64,000 bases of DNA from Eutreptiella sp. 'Long Island Sound 2002' (lineage: Eukaryota > Euglenozoa > Euglenophyceae > Eutreptiales > Eutreptiaceae), in the NCBI GenBank assembly GCA_964036045.1, contig OZ038383.1:65539725-65603724 (forward strand), written 5' to 3'. The position numbers and the translations under genes were made by a program. Shown piece by piece: positions 43,729-53,549 of this stretch. Below the pieces are notes generated by a model. It was given only the letters and a program-made list of their open reading frames with translations. It searched no databases and had not been told where the DNA came from. Positions within the stretch are counted from its first letter, which is position 1. Each line of letters starts with the position of its first letter.

Positions 43729-44514
43729 CGGCTACTAGACGCCTTTCGGCCCCGGGGGTTGGGCCAGGTGATATCCTCCCCACCGGGTCTCAGTGGGGGG
43801 CCCTCCAAGACGCACCTCCTGCCTGGTGGCGGAGTCCCCCGGGTTCACAGGGCTCGAAGCCCCGTCCCTCCCAGGCTTCCCTGTTTCGCTACTCCCCGGT
43901 CAGTGCATCAATTCGCAGCCGTGGCTGCGGGCGCTTACCCACCGTGTCGCCCCCCTAATGCGTGGTCGCCCGGGGCGCCGGCGCCGCCGGGCCCGTGCTA
44001 CTGGCTTGTCACCAGTGGGACCCCCTTGGGCTGGCGCGGAGGCTGCCTAGTCTAGGGGTTGGGGCGCTGCGCAGTGCGCCACTACTGCCTTGGCGGGTGC
44101 AGTGCCCTGTCCGTGTGTGCGCGGCGCTCGCGGCCGGTTCGAGGGGCTCGGGCCGGTACCTGGTGTTGTCTCTCTCCCGTTTCCCCCATCCTGCCCCGCG
44201 TGTCCCGCGCTGCGTGTGGCGGGCCCTCCTGTCCGGGTGTCCCTTACCCTCGCTCGCTGGTACGCAATTCCACGCGGTCTGTGCGTTCCGCGAGCTCGGT
44301 CCGGTTGCCCTTCTGGTATTCCCCGCATGCCCTTTGCGTGCGTGTGCGCTCGCGCTCCCGCGGCGTCCGCTTCCCCCCCCCAGGGTGGTGTGGCGTGCGC
44401 ACCTCGCGCGGTCCCGGCACTGGACGCTGGTAGGGCCGTTCCACGTGTCCTGCCCCGGTCCCTTGCTCCGTCTGGCTTGCTTGGGGGGGGGCGGTCCGGT
44501 CCCGGTTCCCCCCT

Positions 44515-45497
44515 ACCTTGCTGTGGGTGCGGGGGGGTGCGGGCATCACCAACCCCACAGCGCGCGCTCTTGCGATCTGGCTTTGCGCGCTGTGGGGGCG
44601 GCACGAGGGTGCCCGGGGGGGGCGCCTCCTGTCTGGGTGTGGGGCGTCCGGGGTCGGGCGCTCTCCCACCCAAGACTGCCCGCCCTCTGGGCGGGCTGCC
44701 GGGGCCCACTACCCACTGGCTGTGGGTGCGGGGGGGTGCGGGCGTGAGGACCCGTCACCAACCCCACAGCGCGCGCTCTTGCGCGCTGCGGGGGCGGCAT
44801 GAGGGTGCCCGGGGGGGGCGCCTCTTGCCTCGGTGTGGGGCGTCCGGGGTTGGGCGCTCTCCCAGCCCCGATTGCCCGCCCTCTGGGCGGGCTACCGGGG
44901 CCCACTACCCACTGGCTGTGGGTGTGGGGGGGTGCAGGCGTGGGGACCCGTCATCAACCCCATAGCGCGCGCTCTTGTGAGCTGGCTTTGCACGCTGTGG
45001 GGGCGGCATGAGGGTGCCCAGGGGGGGCACCTCTTGCCTGGGTGTGGGGCGTCCGGGGTCGGGCGCTCTCCCAGCCCCGGCTGCCCGCACTCTGGGTGGG
45101 CTACCGGGGCCCACTACCCACTGGCTGTGGGTGCAGGGGGATGCGGGCCTGGGGACCCGTCACCAACCCCACAGCGCGCGCTCTTGCGAGCTGTGGGGGC
45201 GGCATGAGGGTGCCCGGGGGGGGTGCTGGCGTCACCAACCCCACAGCGCGCGCTCTTGAGAGCTGGCTTTGCGCGCCGTGGGGGCGGCACGAGGGCGCCC
45301 GGGGGGGGCGCCTCCTGCCTGGGTGTGGGGCGTCCAGGGTCGGGCGCTCTCCCACCCAAGACTGCCCGCCCTCTGGGCGGGCTGCCGGGGCCCACTACCC
45401 ACTGGCTGTGGGTGCGGGGGGATGTGGACGTCGGGACCTGTCACCAACCCCACAGCGCGCGCTCTTGCGTGCTGTGGGGGCGGCATGAGGGTGCCCG
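44515..45497 (-). repeat. GC-rich tandem array of LINE-D, block 1
   Basis: About four to five units of 190-210 bases. Each carries CCCACTACCCACTGGCTGTGG, GGACCCGTCACCAACCCCAC, AGCGCGCGCTCTTGCG and a G-run (GTGCCCGGGGGGGGCGCC). One short, deleted unit is present near 45180-45250. Continues after LINE-E. Confidence 0.9.
45489..45497. repeat. LINE-E target-site duplication, left
   Basis: GGGTGCCCG, which is array sequence and is repeated at 46789-46797, where the array resumes in phase. Confidence 0.6.
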
Positions 45498-46788
45498 GGG
45501 GGGTTGGGTTGGGTTGGGTTGGACTCTCCTGACTTGAAAAACGCGACGGACCCGTCAATTGAAAAATTTGAGTCCCCCGGGAGCGCCGCAATCATCGGAG
45601 TAGTCTGAGCACACTCCGCCAACAGAAAGAGGACGACCGCACGACACATCAGCCTGCTGCACTTGGCGCATAGCGCCTGCATCGCTCCTTGGCCAGCCTC
45701 TGCTGGCCCGGGGCAGCCCCACTGCGCCCTGAGGGCGGCGCCCACACGGCTGGGCCGCCCCTCTCGACGCTCGCGGGATCACTCCGACGCCGCCGGGCCC
45801 GAACCCCCGGGAGGGGCATCGGGGTCTCCCCTGGCGCGGACCACTGTGGAGCTGCCTGGCACCACTGCTGACAGGGCCATTAGCGCCTCCGCCAGCCGCT
45901 GCGGCTCTGTTCCTTCCGGCGCAGACATCCAGAATCGGTCTCCAACACGAACATGCACATGTTCTGGCTGGGCGTCCAGCCGCGCCAGGCTCCAGCGGTG
46001 TACAGCGGCTCCTTCCCAGGCAGGCGCCTGTCCGCCACCAATCACGACAAGCACTGAACAGTGCTGCCCGTCTGAACCCAGAGGGAACTCTGGTTCCACC
46101 AGGGCTGCCACGCCCAGGCCTGGGGACCCCGCCAGCGCTGTGACAGCGCGGTCGTACAGGTGCAGCAATGCGGACAGGCACGCGGCGTGTTGCCACGACA
46201 GCCCATGCGTCCACCCGCTCACTGGACCATTGGATGTAGTCCAGAACAGATCCCAGGCTGCTGACCGGGCATATGTGGCCAGTGCCTCCAGGTAGACGCT
46301 GGCCAGGCTGTCTCGACGAGCTGCCGTAAGCCAGCGTGACGCTCCCGCGCATGTGCCCATGAGCATCCCCGACCACGTGACGTATACTGTGTGGGGGCGC
46401 GCTGGTGGCCATGTTGCTGTCACCTCATGGTCGGCCCGCAGGACCAGGTGCAGGCTGTCACCACTGGGACGCCCTAGGCGTACCCACGTGGTGGTCACCC
46501 ACTCTGGCACTGTTGCACCGGGCGCTGCCGCGAGTACCAGCGCACGAAAGCCAGCTTGTACGGCCAGAGCCAATTTGCCACATGCTGCCAGTAGGTGCTG
46601 GCCCCATCCGGCACACGACTGTTCGCAGAACGGGCAGTTGAAGACGTTGTCTGGGGCTGTCGCCATCGTCCGGGCTGCCCGAAGCCACGTGGCCACGTTG
46701 AGGGCGTCCTTGGATAAACGGGCCTCCTGAACCACTCGCTCCCACGACGTCCCAGCCCCCGGGTCGCGGTGCAGGGTGGCATCCAGAG
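45498..46788 (-). mobile_element. LINE-E: 5'-truncated LINE inserted into the array
   Basis: A 1.3-kb unique segment interrupts the array. On the minus strand it begins inside a coding frame and ends in repeats of CCAAC (45501-45522, GGGTT on the plus strand), a microsatellite tail. The array sequence GGGTGCCCG is present on both sides. It encodes a zinc-finger C-terminal protein of LINE type. Confidence 0.7.
45779..46788 (-). CDS. LINE-E ORF2 C-terminal fragment with CCHC zinc finger
   Basis: About 336 codons without a stop (the frame extends into the array up to 46891). Near its start SWERVVQEARLSKDALN leads to CPFCEQSCAGWGQHLLAAC, a C-x2-C-x9-H-x4-C finger like those closing LINE ORF2 proteins. 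About 270 further residues form an Ala/Trp-rich region (VTTTWVRLGRPSGDSLHLVL, VVIGGGQAPAWEGAAVHRW) with no recognised domain. The open frame suggests a fairly recent insertion. The RT itself is absent through 5' truncation. The LINE assignment rests on the finger, tail and duplication. Confidence 0.6.
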
Positions 46789-46797
46789 GGGTGCCCG
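46789..46797. repeat. LINE-E target-site duplication, right
   Basis: GGGTGCCCG, matching 45489-45497. Confidence 0.6.
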
Positions 46798-49700
46798 AGG
46801 GGGGCGCCTCTTGCCTGGGCGTCGGGCGTCCGAGGTCGGGCGCTCTCCCAGCCCCGACTGCCCGCCCTCTGGGCGGGCTACCGGGGCCCACTACCCACTG
46901 GCTGTGGGTGCGGGGGGCTGCAGGCGTGGGGACCCGTCATCAACCCGGCAGCGCGCGCTTATGCGAGCTGGCTATGCGCGCTGTGGGGGCGGCACGAGGG
47001 TGCCTGAGGGGGGCGCCTCCTGCCTGGGTGTGGGGCGTTCGGGGTCGGGCACTCTCCCACCCCCGACTGCCCGCCCTTTGGGCGGGCTGCCGGGGCCCAC
47101 TACCTACTGGCTGTGGGTGCGGGGGGGTGCGGGTGTGGAGACCCGTCACCAACCCGACAGCGTGCGCTCCTGCGTGCTGTGGGGGCGGCATGAGGGTGCC
47201 CAGGGGTGGCGCCTCTTGCCTGGGCGTGGGGCATCCGGGGTCGGGCGCTCTCCGACCCCCGACTGCCTGCCCTCTGGCCGGGCTGCCGGGGCCCACTACC
47301 CACTGGCTCCGGGTGCGGGGGGGTGCGGGCGTGGCGACCCGTCATCAACCCCACAGCGCGCGCTCTTGCGAGCTGGCTATGCGCGCTGTGGGGGCGGCAC
47401 GAGGGCGCCCGGGGGGGGCGCCTCCTGCCTGGGTGTGGGGCGTCCGGGGTCGGGCGCTCTCCCTCCCCCGACTGCCCGCCCTCTGGGCGGGCTGCCGGGG
47501 CCCACTACCCACTGGCTGTGGGTGCGGGGGGGTGCGGGCGTGGGGACCCGTCCCCAACCCCACAGCGCGCGCTCTTGCGCGCTGTGGGGGCGGCATGAGG
47601 GTGCCCGGGGGGGGCGCCTCTTGCCTGGGTGTGGGGCGTCCGGGGTCGGGCGCTCTCCCAACCCCGACTGCCCACCCTCTGGGCGGGCTGCCGGGGCCCA
47701 CTACCCACTGGCTGCGGGTCCGGGGGGGGGTGCGGGCGTGGGGACCCGTCACCGACCCCACAGCGCACGCTCTTGCGAGCTGGCTTTGCGCGCCATGGGG
47801 GCGGCACGAGGGCGCCCGGGGGGAGCGCCTCCTGCCTGGGTGTGGGGCGTCTGGGGTTGGGCGCTCTCCCACCCCCGACTGCCCGCCCTCTGCGCGGGCT
47901 GCCGGGCCCCACTACCCACTGGCTGTGGGTGCGGGGGGGTGCGGACGTGGGGACCCGTCATCAACCCCACAGCGCGCGCTTATGCGAGCTGGCTATGCGC
48001 GCTGTGGGGGCGGCACGAGGGCGCCGAGGGGGGCGCCTCCTGCCTGGGTGTGGGGCGTACGGGGTCGGGCACTCTCCCACTCCCGACTGCCCGCCCTTTG
48101 GGCGGGCTGCCGGGGCCCACTACCTACTGGCTGTGGGTGCGGGGGGGTGCGGGTGTGGGGACCCGTCACCAACCGGACAGCGTGCGCTCCTGCGTGCTGT
48201 GGGGGCGGCACGAGGGCGCCCGGGGGGGGCGCCTCCTGCCTGGTCGTGGGGCGTCCGGGGTCGGGCGCTCTCCCTCCCCCGACTGCCCGCCCTCTGGGCG
48301 GGCTGCCCGGGCCCACTACCCACTGGCTGTGGGTGCGGGGGGGTGCGGGCGTGGGGACCCGTCACCAACCCCACAGCGCGCGCTTTTGCGTGCTGTGGGG
48401 GCGGCATGAGGGCGCCCGGGGGGGGGCCTCTTGCCTCGGCGTGGGGCGTCAGGGGTCGGGCGCTCTTTCACCCCCAACTGCCCGCCCTCTGGACGGGCTG
48501 CCGGGGCCCACTACCCACTGGCTGTGGGTGCGGGGGGTGCGGGCGTGGGGACCCGTCACCAACCCCACAGCGCGCGCTCTTGTGTGCTGTGAGGGCAGCA
48601 TGAGGGTGCCCGGGGGGGGCGCCTTTTGCCTGGGTGTGGGGCGTCCTGGGTCGGGCGCTCTCCCACCCCCAACTGCCCGCCCTCCCGGCGGGCTGCCGGG
48701 GCCCACTACCCACTGGCTTTGGGTGCGGGGGGGGTGCGGGTGTGGGGACCCGTCACCAACCCCACAGCGCGCGCTCTTGCGAGCTGGCTTTGCGCGCTGT
48801 GGGGGCGGCACGAGGCCGCCTGGGGGGGGCGTCTCCTGCCTGGGTGTGGGGCGTCCGGGGTCGGGCGCTCTCCCATCCCCGACTGCCCGCCCTCTGGGCG
48901 GGCTGCCGGGGCCCACTACCCACTGGCTGTGGGTGCGAGGGGGTGGGGGCATGGGGACCCGTCACCAATCCCACAGCGCGCGCTCTTGCGTGCCGTGTGG
49001 GCTGCATGAGGGTGCCTGGGGGGGGCGCCTCTTGCCTGGGTGTGGGGCGTCCGGGGTCGGGCGGTCTCCCACCCCCGACTGCCCGCCCTCTGGGCGGGCT
49101 GCCGGGGCCCACTAGCCACTGGCTGTGGGTGCGGGGGGTCGGGGGCGTGGGAACCCGTCATGGACCTCACAGCGCGCGCTCTTGCGAGCTGGCTTTGCGC
49201 GCTGTGGGGGCGGCACGAGGGCGCCCGGGGGGGGCGCCTCCTGCCTGGGTTTGGGGCGTCCGGGGTCGGGCGCTTTCCCACCCCCGACTGCCCGCCCTCT
49301 GGGCGGGCTGCCGGGGCCCACTACCCACTGGCTGTGGGTGCGGGGGGGTGCGGGAGTGGGGACCCGTCACCAACCCCACAGCGCGCGCTCTTGCGAGCCC
49401 GCTTTGCGCGCTGTGGGGGCGGCACGAGGGCGCCCGGGGGGGGGGGCGCCTCCTGCCTGGGTGTGGTGCGTCCGGGGTCGGGCGCTCTCCCACCTCCGAC
49501 TGCCCGCTCTCTGGGCGGGCTGCTGGGGCCCACTATCCACTGACTGCCGATGCGGGGGGGTGCGGGCGTGGGGACCCATCACCAACCCCACAGCGCGCGC
49601 TCTTGCGAGCTGGCTTTGCTCTCTGTGGGGGCGGCACGAGGGCGCCCGGGGGGACCGCCTCCTGCCTGGGTGTGGGGCGTCCGGGGTCGGGCGCTCTTTC

Positions 49701-50417
49701 ACCTCCAACTGCCCGCCGTCTGGACGGGCTGCCGGGGCCCACTACCCACTGGCTGTGGGTGCGGGGGGGTGCGGGCGTGGGGACCCGTCACCAACCCCAC
49801 AGCGCGCGCTCTTGTGTGCTGTGAGGGCAGCATGAGGGTGCCCGGGGGGGGCGCCTCTTGCCTGGGTCTGGGGCGTCGTGGGTCGGGCGCTCTCCCACCC
49901 CCGACTGCCCGCCCTCTGGGCGGGCTGCCGGGGCCCACTACCCACTGGCTTTGGGTGCGGGGGGGTGCGGGCGTGGGGACCCGTCACCAACCCCACAGCG
50001 CGCGCTCTTGCGAGCTGGCGTTGCGCCCTGTGGGGGCGGCAAGAGGCCGCCTGGGGGGGGCGCCTCCTGCCTGGGTGTGGGGCGTCCGGGGTCGGGCGCT
50101 CTCCCATCCCCGACTGCCCGCCCTCTGGGCGGGCTGCCGGGGCCTACTACCCACTGGCTGTGGGTGCGGGGGGGTGGGGGCATGGGGACCCGTCACCAAT
50201 CCCACAGCGCGCGCTCTTGCGTGCCGTGGGGGCTGCATGAGGGTGCCTGGGGGAGGGCGCCTCTTGCCTGGGTGTGGGGCGTCCGGGGTCGGGCGCTCTC
50301 CCACCCCCGACTGCCCGCCCTCTGGGCGGGCTGCCGGGGCCCACTACCCACTGGCTTCCGGTGCGGGGGGGTGCGGGCGTGGGGACCCGTCACCAACCCC
50401 ACAGCGCGCGCTCTTGC
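46798..50417 (-). repeat. GC-rich tandem array of LINE-D, block 2
   Basis: About eighteen units. The CTACCCACTGG landmark recurs at intervals of about 196 and 209 bases. The longer unit has GAGCTGGCTTTGCGCGCTGTGG, CACGAGGGCGCC and CCTCCTGCC; the shorter has GTGCTGTGG, CATGAGGGTGCC and CCTCTTGCC. Long and short types mostly alternate, giving a dimer near 405 bases. Every unit has two or more runs of seven or more G. Open frames on both strands are by-products of the repeat. Confidence 0.95.
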
Positions 50418-50432
50418 GGGGGCCCCGATGGG
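50418..50432. repeat. LINE-D target-site duplication, right
   Basis: GGGGGCCCCGATGGG, the second copy of the 15-bp direct repeat. Confidence 0.7.
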
Positions 50433-50660
50433 AACATTTCGGGGATTTTGGAGATTCGGAATTGTTAGCCACTTGGAGCTTGGCCCGTTTTTGCGGCCCC
50501 TGCCAGGTTGATAGGGTCAGGGCCGAGGAGGTCCTGAGATTGAGGACGGGGACACCCTCAGCTATCCCTCCCGGGGAAGAGATTTTGACTTGGATTTGGT
50601 CCACAATTCCGCGGACCGATCGCTTTCCGCGATGCCAAACCCCCAACAGGGGCGAAAGGT
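50433..50660 (-). other. Gypsy-2 leader / possible gag start
   Basis: Between the PBS and LINE-D. The minus strand is open for about 75 codons (VPVLNLRTSSALTLSTWQGP and onward) and may be the beginning of gag that resumes at 43688. The direct join is out of frame by one base, which could reflect changes in the G/C runs. Confidence 0.4.
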
Positions 50661-50677
50661 TTTCGCCTCTGCTACCA
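50661..50677 (-). promoter_or_regulatory. Gypsy-2 primer-binding site (initiator Met tRNA)
   Basis: TGGTAGCAGAGGC on the minus strand directly follows the LTR. It is complementary to CCTCTGCTACCA, the 3' end of the canonical eukaryotic initiator tRNA-Met. Confidence 0.85.
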
Positions 50678-51028
50678 TGAAACAGACCGCAGGATCAGGA
50701 GCGGGGGTTGTAGTGGCATGGGCAGCAACATTGCTTCGCAAGGAGGATCTTCGCAAGGAAAAAGGAGGAACGATAGTGTTGACTGAATAGTATCCTGCAA
50801 ACAGATATCATACACATAGCCCCTGATATACCTGATATGCACATATGAGAAATTCAAACTATCATCCACTAATTCATATAACTACAAAATATCCAAGACT
50901 GCCTTATCTATCCGAAATCCTATGTTCTTAACAAGGAATTGGAATATAATATACAATGGTGCCATATATAGGGCCATATAATGATCCCTTAAGGGTAATA
51001 TCCTAGGGTAGGGTTGTGACCTGCTTCA
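50678..51028 (-). repeat. Gypsy-2 5' LTR
   Basis: A 351-base LTR, TG...CA, homologous to 31435-31768. It is longer mainly because of a local duplication of CTTCGCAAGGA near 50740-50765. Confidence 0.9.
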
Positions 51029-51032
51029 CCAT
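51029..51032. repeat. Gypsy-2 target-site duplication, right
   Basis: CCAT, matching 31431-31434. Confidence 0.7.
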
Positions 51033-52915
51033 CAGCTTCAATCACTGACCTAACACTACGTTCTCTGTCCTGAAACAAGGCGGTACGGGGCGCCAAGTCG
51101 AATCCCATGAGCGGTATGGGCTCTCTGAGTATGGGATCCGCCTTTGTGCGTCACTGAGAAACCTTTTCGCATGACCGTTCGTACTTATCAAGCGACGAGC
51201 CATGCTTGGGCACCTCAGCGAAGGAGCGAACCACCCAAGCTGGTGGGTCAGTTTTCGCCTTGATTTCTGGTCCTGTGGATGTACCCTATTCGGGAACCAT
51301 ACCCTGACCATCAGTGGAGCAGATTTGGGTTAGTATTGCTGAGGCCTCCTGAAACTGGTCCAGGGCCTTGGTCTCAGCTAGCTGCAACTCACTGATTTTA
51401 TAGCGGGCATTCATCTCCTCAACTTGGGGCTGGACCAAGGGTTCCGGCATCTGAGGGCGACTCTCCTCGGACAACTCATGGTCTGGCGATTCCACAGGGC
51501 CCTGTCCGAGGAGTGCCAACTTGTGGCACTTGAGCCTCCACCGTTTGCGGTCCGTACCCTTGGGCCTTTTCCAAAACACGTTAGTACTTTGCCGAGGAGA
51601 GTGAATATTCTGCCCTTTGTGCAATGTCAGGGTCCCGATAACCTCGTCAAACCCTCCCTCAGAGTCCAAACTATACCTGGGACGGCGCTTGCAGTCGGTG
51701 CGATTGAAGCCTTCCTGTTGGTCACCCAAACAGTCAAAGGCTTTGGCCCAATTCTGAGTATCAGTCTCCAGCTTATGTTGTCCCCCATGGTCATCCTGAA
51801 AAACTGGTTCATCCCGGGCAAGATCCCACCAATTGACGGTTACCTCCCCTAATGACCAGAACCAAGTTTTCTTTGGTTCTGACAGGGACAATAATCATCC
51901 CCTTGCGCCTTCCAATCGGCATTTTGTTACTATGCTGGCAATCTCGGACGCCTTGGGATGCAGAAACACTGTGTGCTCACTCCAGGGTACAAAGTAACCC
52001 ATGGGGCGACCGTTTTTGTCACAGGTCAGCATTCAGATACGTTTTCTTCTGCTGTCGCCTACTGGAGGACGACGACGGATTCGGTTTGGAAACCCGGTCT
52101 CCCTGAAACTTGGGCAAGGGGTTAAGCTCCGGCCGAAACTCTGCCCCGGCCCAATCGCAGACCATTTTATACTACTCTGGGGTCGAAATACAAGATTCCC
52201 TGGTGGATCACACATATCTGGATCCGCCCAGTCAGTTGCGAATCCTCAGGACTTTTCCCTTAGCGTGTCTGGCTGGTTTGCTCGAAACGATATGGGCTTG
52301 ATTGCACTGGACCCCCATATTTTCACCATCGTCAAAACCTGGTGACAGAATGAGGGTGGCACCGGGTAGGTCCTTGGACTCATCCTGTATCTCCACCTCC
52401 ACATCCGGGGGGTGCGCTTGAGGTACATGCTGCTGGCGGTTGAGTGGGTCTGGACCCACATAATCAACCGACATCTCCATACGGCCCTCAGAATCACACA
52501 AATAGCCGAAGTTTTCCATAAATCCCAGGGGTGGGTCGAAACCCAACGACCCTTCATCGCTGGATCCATCCAAAGAGGGATCATCGCCATCTTCCCTCTT
52601 GGCGTGATGTCCCTCTGGATAGTCCAGCACTGCGGCTATGTCTCTGTAGTAGTCCCAAGTCTTTTCTTCCCCTCCACGGGTACTTGGCTCTGGGGTCACC
52701 ATGACTGCGTCAGGCATAGGATCCCTCTTGGGGTGTGGCCCACTCTGGTCCGCATCATCATTGCTTATATCCAGATCCTGATTCTGTAAATGGGGTGTAT
52801 TTGACACTTCATGGACCTGAAAGATGGGGCTGGATTCAGTCAACTGATCCTGACTCTGGACCTGAGAAATGGGATTGTAATCAGCCAACTGATTCTGATC
52901 CATCAGGTTCTGCAC
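51033..52915 (-). pseudogene. Gypsy-1 protease-RT spacer region of pol
   Basis: Frames 52915-52232 and 51891-51286 plus shifted pieces. The first is acidic (DQSGPHPKRDPMPDAV, HAKREDGDDPSLDG, GSLGFDPPLGFMENFG). Around 52020-51830 there is GYFVPWSEHTVFLHPKASEI, then EGARGMIIVPVRTKE and TWFWSLGEVTVNWWDL. This may be a decayed version of the methyltransferase-like domain seen in Gypsy-2 at the same place. The last part is coiled-coil-like (EMNARYKISELQLAETKALD). It reads into the RT across Gypsy-2. Confidence 0.5.
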
Positions 52916-52921
52916 TTCAGG

Positions 52922-53524
52922 CTACACACCTGAGTGCTGGTTCTCAATACCCGCTGAGTGTTCATCCCGTATGTGCTCCTCGCGCGGGACGTCATCAAAC
53001 ACGAGGCAACCTCCTGCGGGACTCAGTATAAGGCGATAACAGGCAGGAAAAGGGTATCCCAGAGTAAATCTGGGCTCAACGGGGGCCCAATGGACATTGA
53101 CCTGTACACACTTCACTGTCACATACCTCCCATTGTGCCAAACCAGCAGTGACACGCTGTATTTCACTACTTGGCCCCCGCCAGCCAATCTGTCTTTGCC
53201 GGCGCCAACCAAGCGGATGGGAAATTCAGCTTATATATAGTGCGTTGCATCAGAAACCTTCCGGCCCGCAAAGGCCAACACTTCGCATCCCAAATCTATG
53301 AAGGTTGTCTTATCACGGAGGACATTCTCAGGTGTATTATCTATAGTATATGCACCTGAAAGTATTACTCCTTTCTGCGGCCTTTTGGGAATGCCCGGTC
53401 GGGGCTCCGTCAGCCGAACCGGCTCACCATCGGTGAGTTGCACGGTACAAGGACGGGCTCGTTTCACGGCCAACACGAAGTCCACTTTCAAAAGTGGCTT
53501 CTGAACATGCGATTCTGGCGTCAC
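52922..53524 (-). pseudogene. Gypsy-1 retropepsin
   Basis: 53524-53231: TTFIDLGCEVLAFAGRKVSD contains the active-site loop, with D77-L78-G79 where D-(S/T)-G is normal (codon at 53294-53296). 53212-52922: GRYVTVKCVQVNVHWAPVEP and TLGYPFPACYRLILSPAGG match the flap-to-(I/L)LGxPF region. A frame break lies between the two halves. The Leu in the active site could be a mutation. Confidence 0.65.
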
Positions 53525-53549
53525 TTTACAAGGCCGCGGACGCCCCTAC

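Larger units (their letters stand above)
43704..50417 (-). mobile_element. LINE-D: array-rich insertion in Gypsy-2
   Basis: A 6.7-kb block between two perfect 15-bp repeats. At its minus-strand 3' end (43704-43728) lies a CTCAAAC-type repeat tail, which sets the orientation. Inside are 800 bases of GC-rich unique sequence and a large GC-rich tandem array in two blocks, interrupted by LINE-E. No RT is visible, so if it is a LINE it is 5'-truncated into its array. Confidence 0.55.
31435..51028 (-). mobile_element. Gypsy-2: chromodomain Ty3/Gypsy element nested in Gypsy-1
   Basis: Its 3' LTR is 31435-31768, PPT 31769-31779, 5' LTR 50678-51028 and PBS 50661-50677, all on the minus strand with a 4-bp CCAT duplication. 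Coding order is gag-related (43.7-40.6 kb), degenerate protease (39.7-39.4 kb), methyltransferase-like domain (39.5-38.5 kb), RT (38.1-37.5 kb), RNase H (37.4-36.5 kb), integrase (36.4-35.2 kb) and chromodomain (35.1-34.9 kb). The LTRs differ at roughly one base in seven by eye, implying an old insertion. LINE-D is nested in its leader/gag. Confidence 0.85.

Noticed and set aside
45501-45522. Interstitial telomere repeat (GGGTT)n
   Set aside because: Only about four units, and exactly at the 3' boundary of a LINE insertion, so a retrotransposon tail is the simpler reading.
46769-50680. Very long plus-strand open frames (up to 779 codons) in the GC array
   Set aside because: Repeat translation in three frames and on both strands; no independent support for coding.
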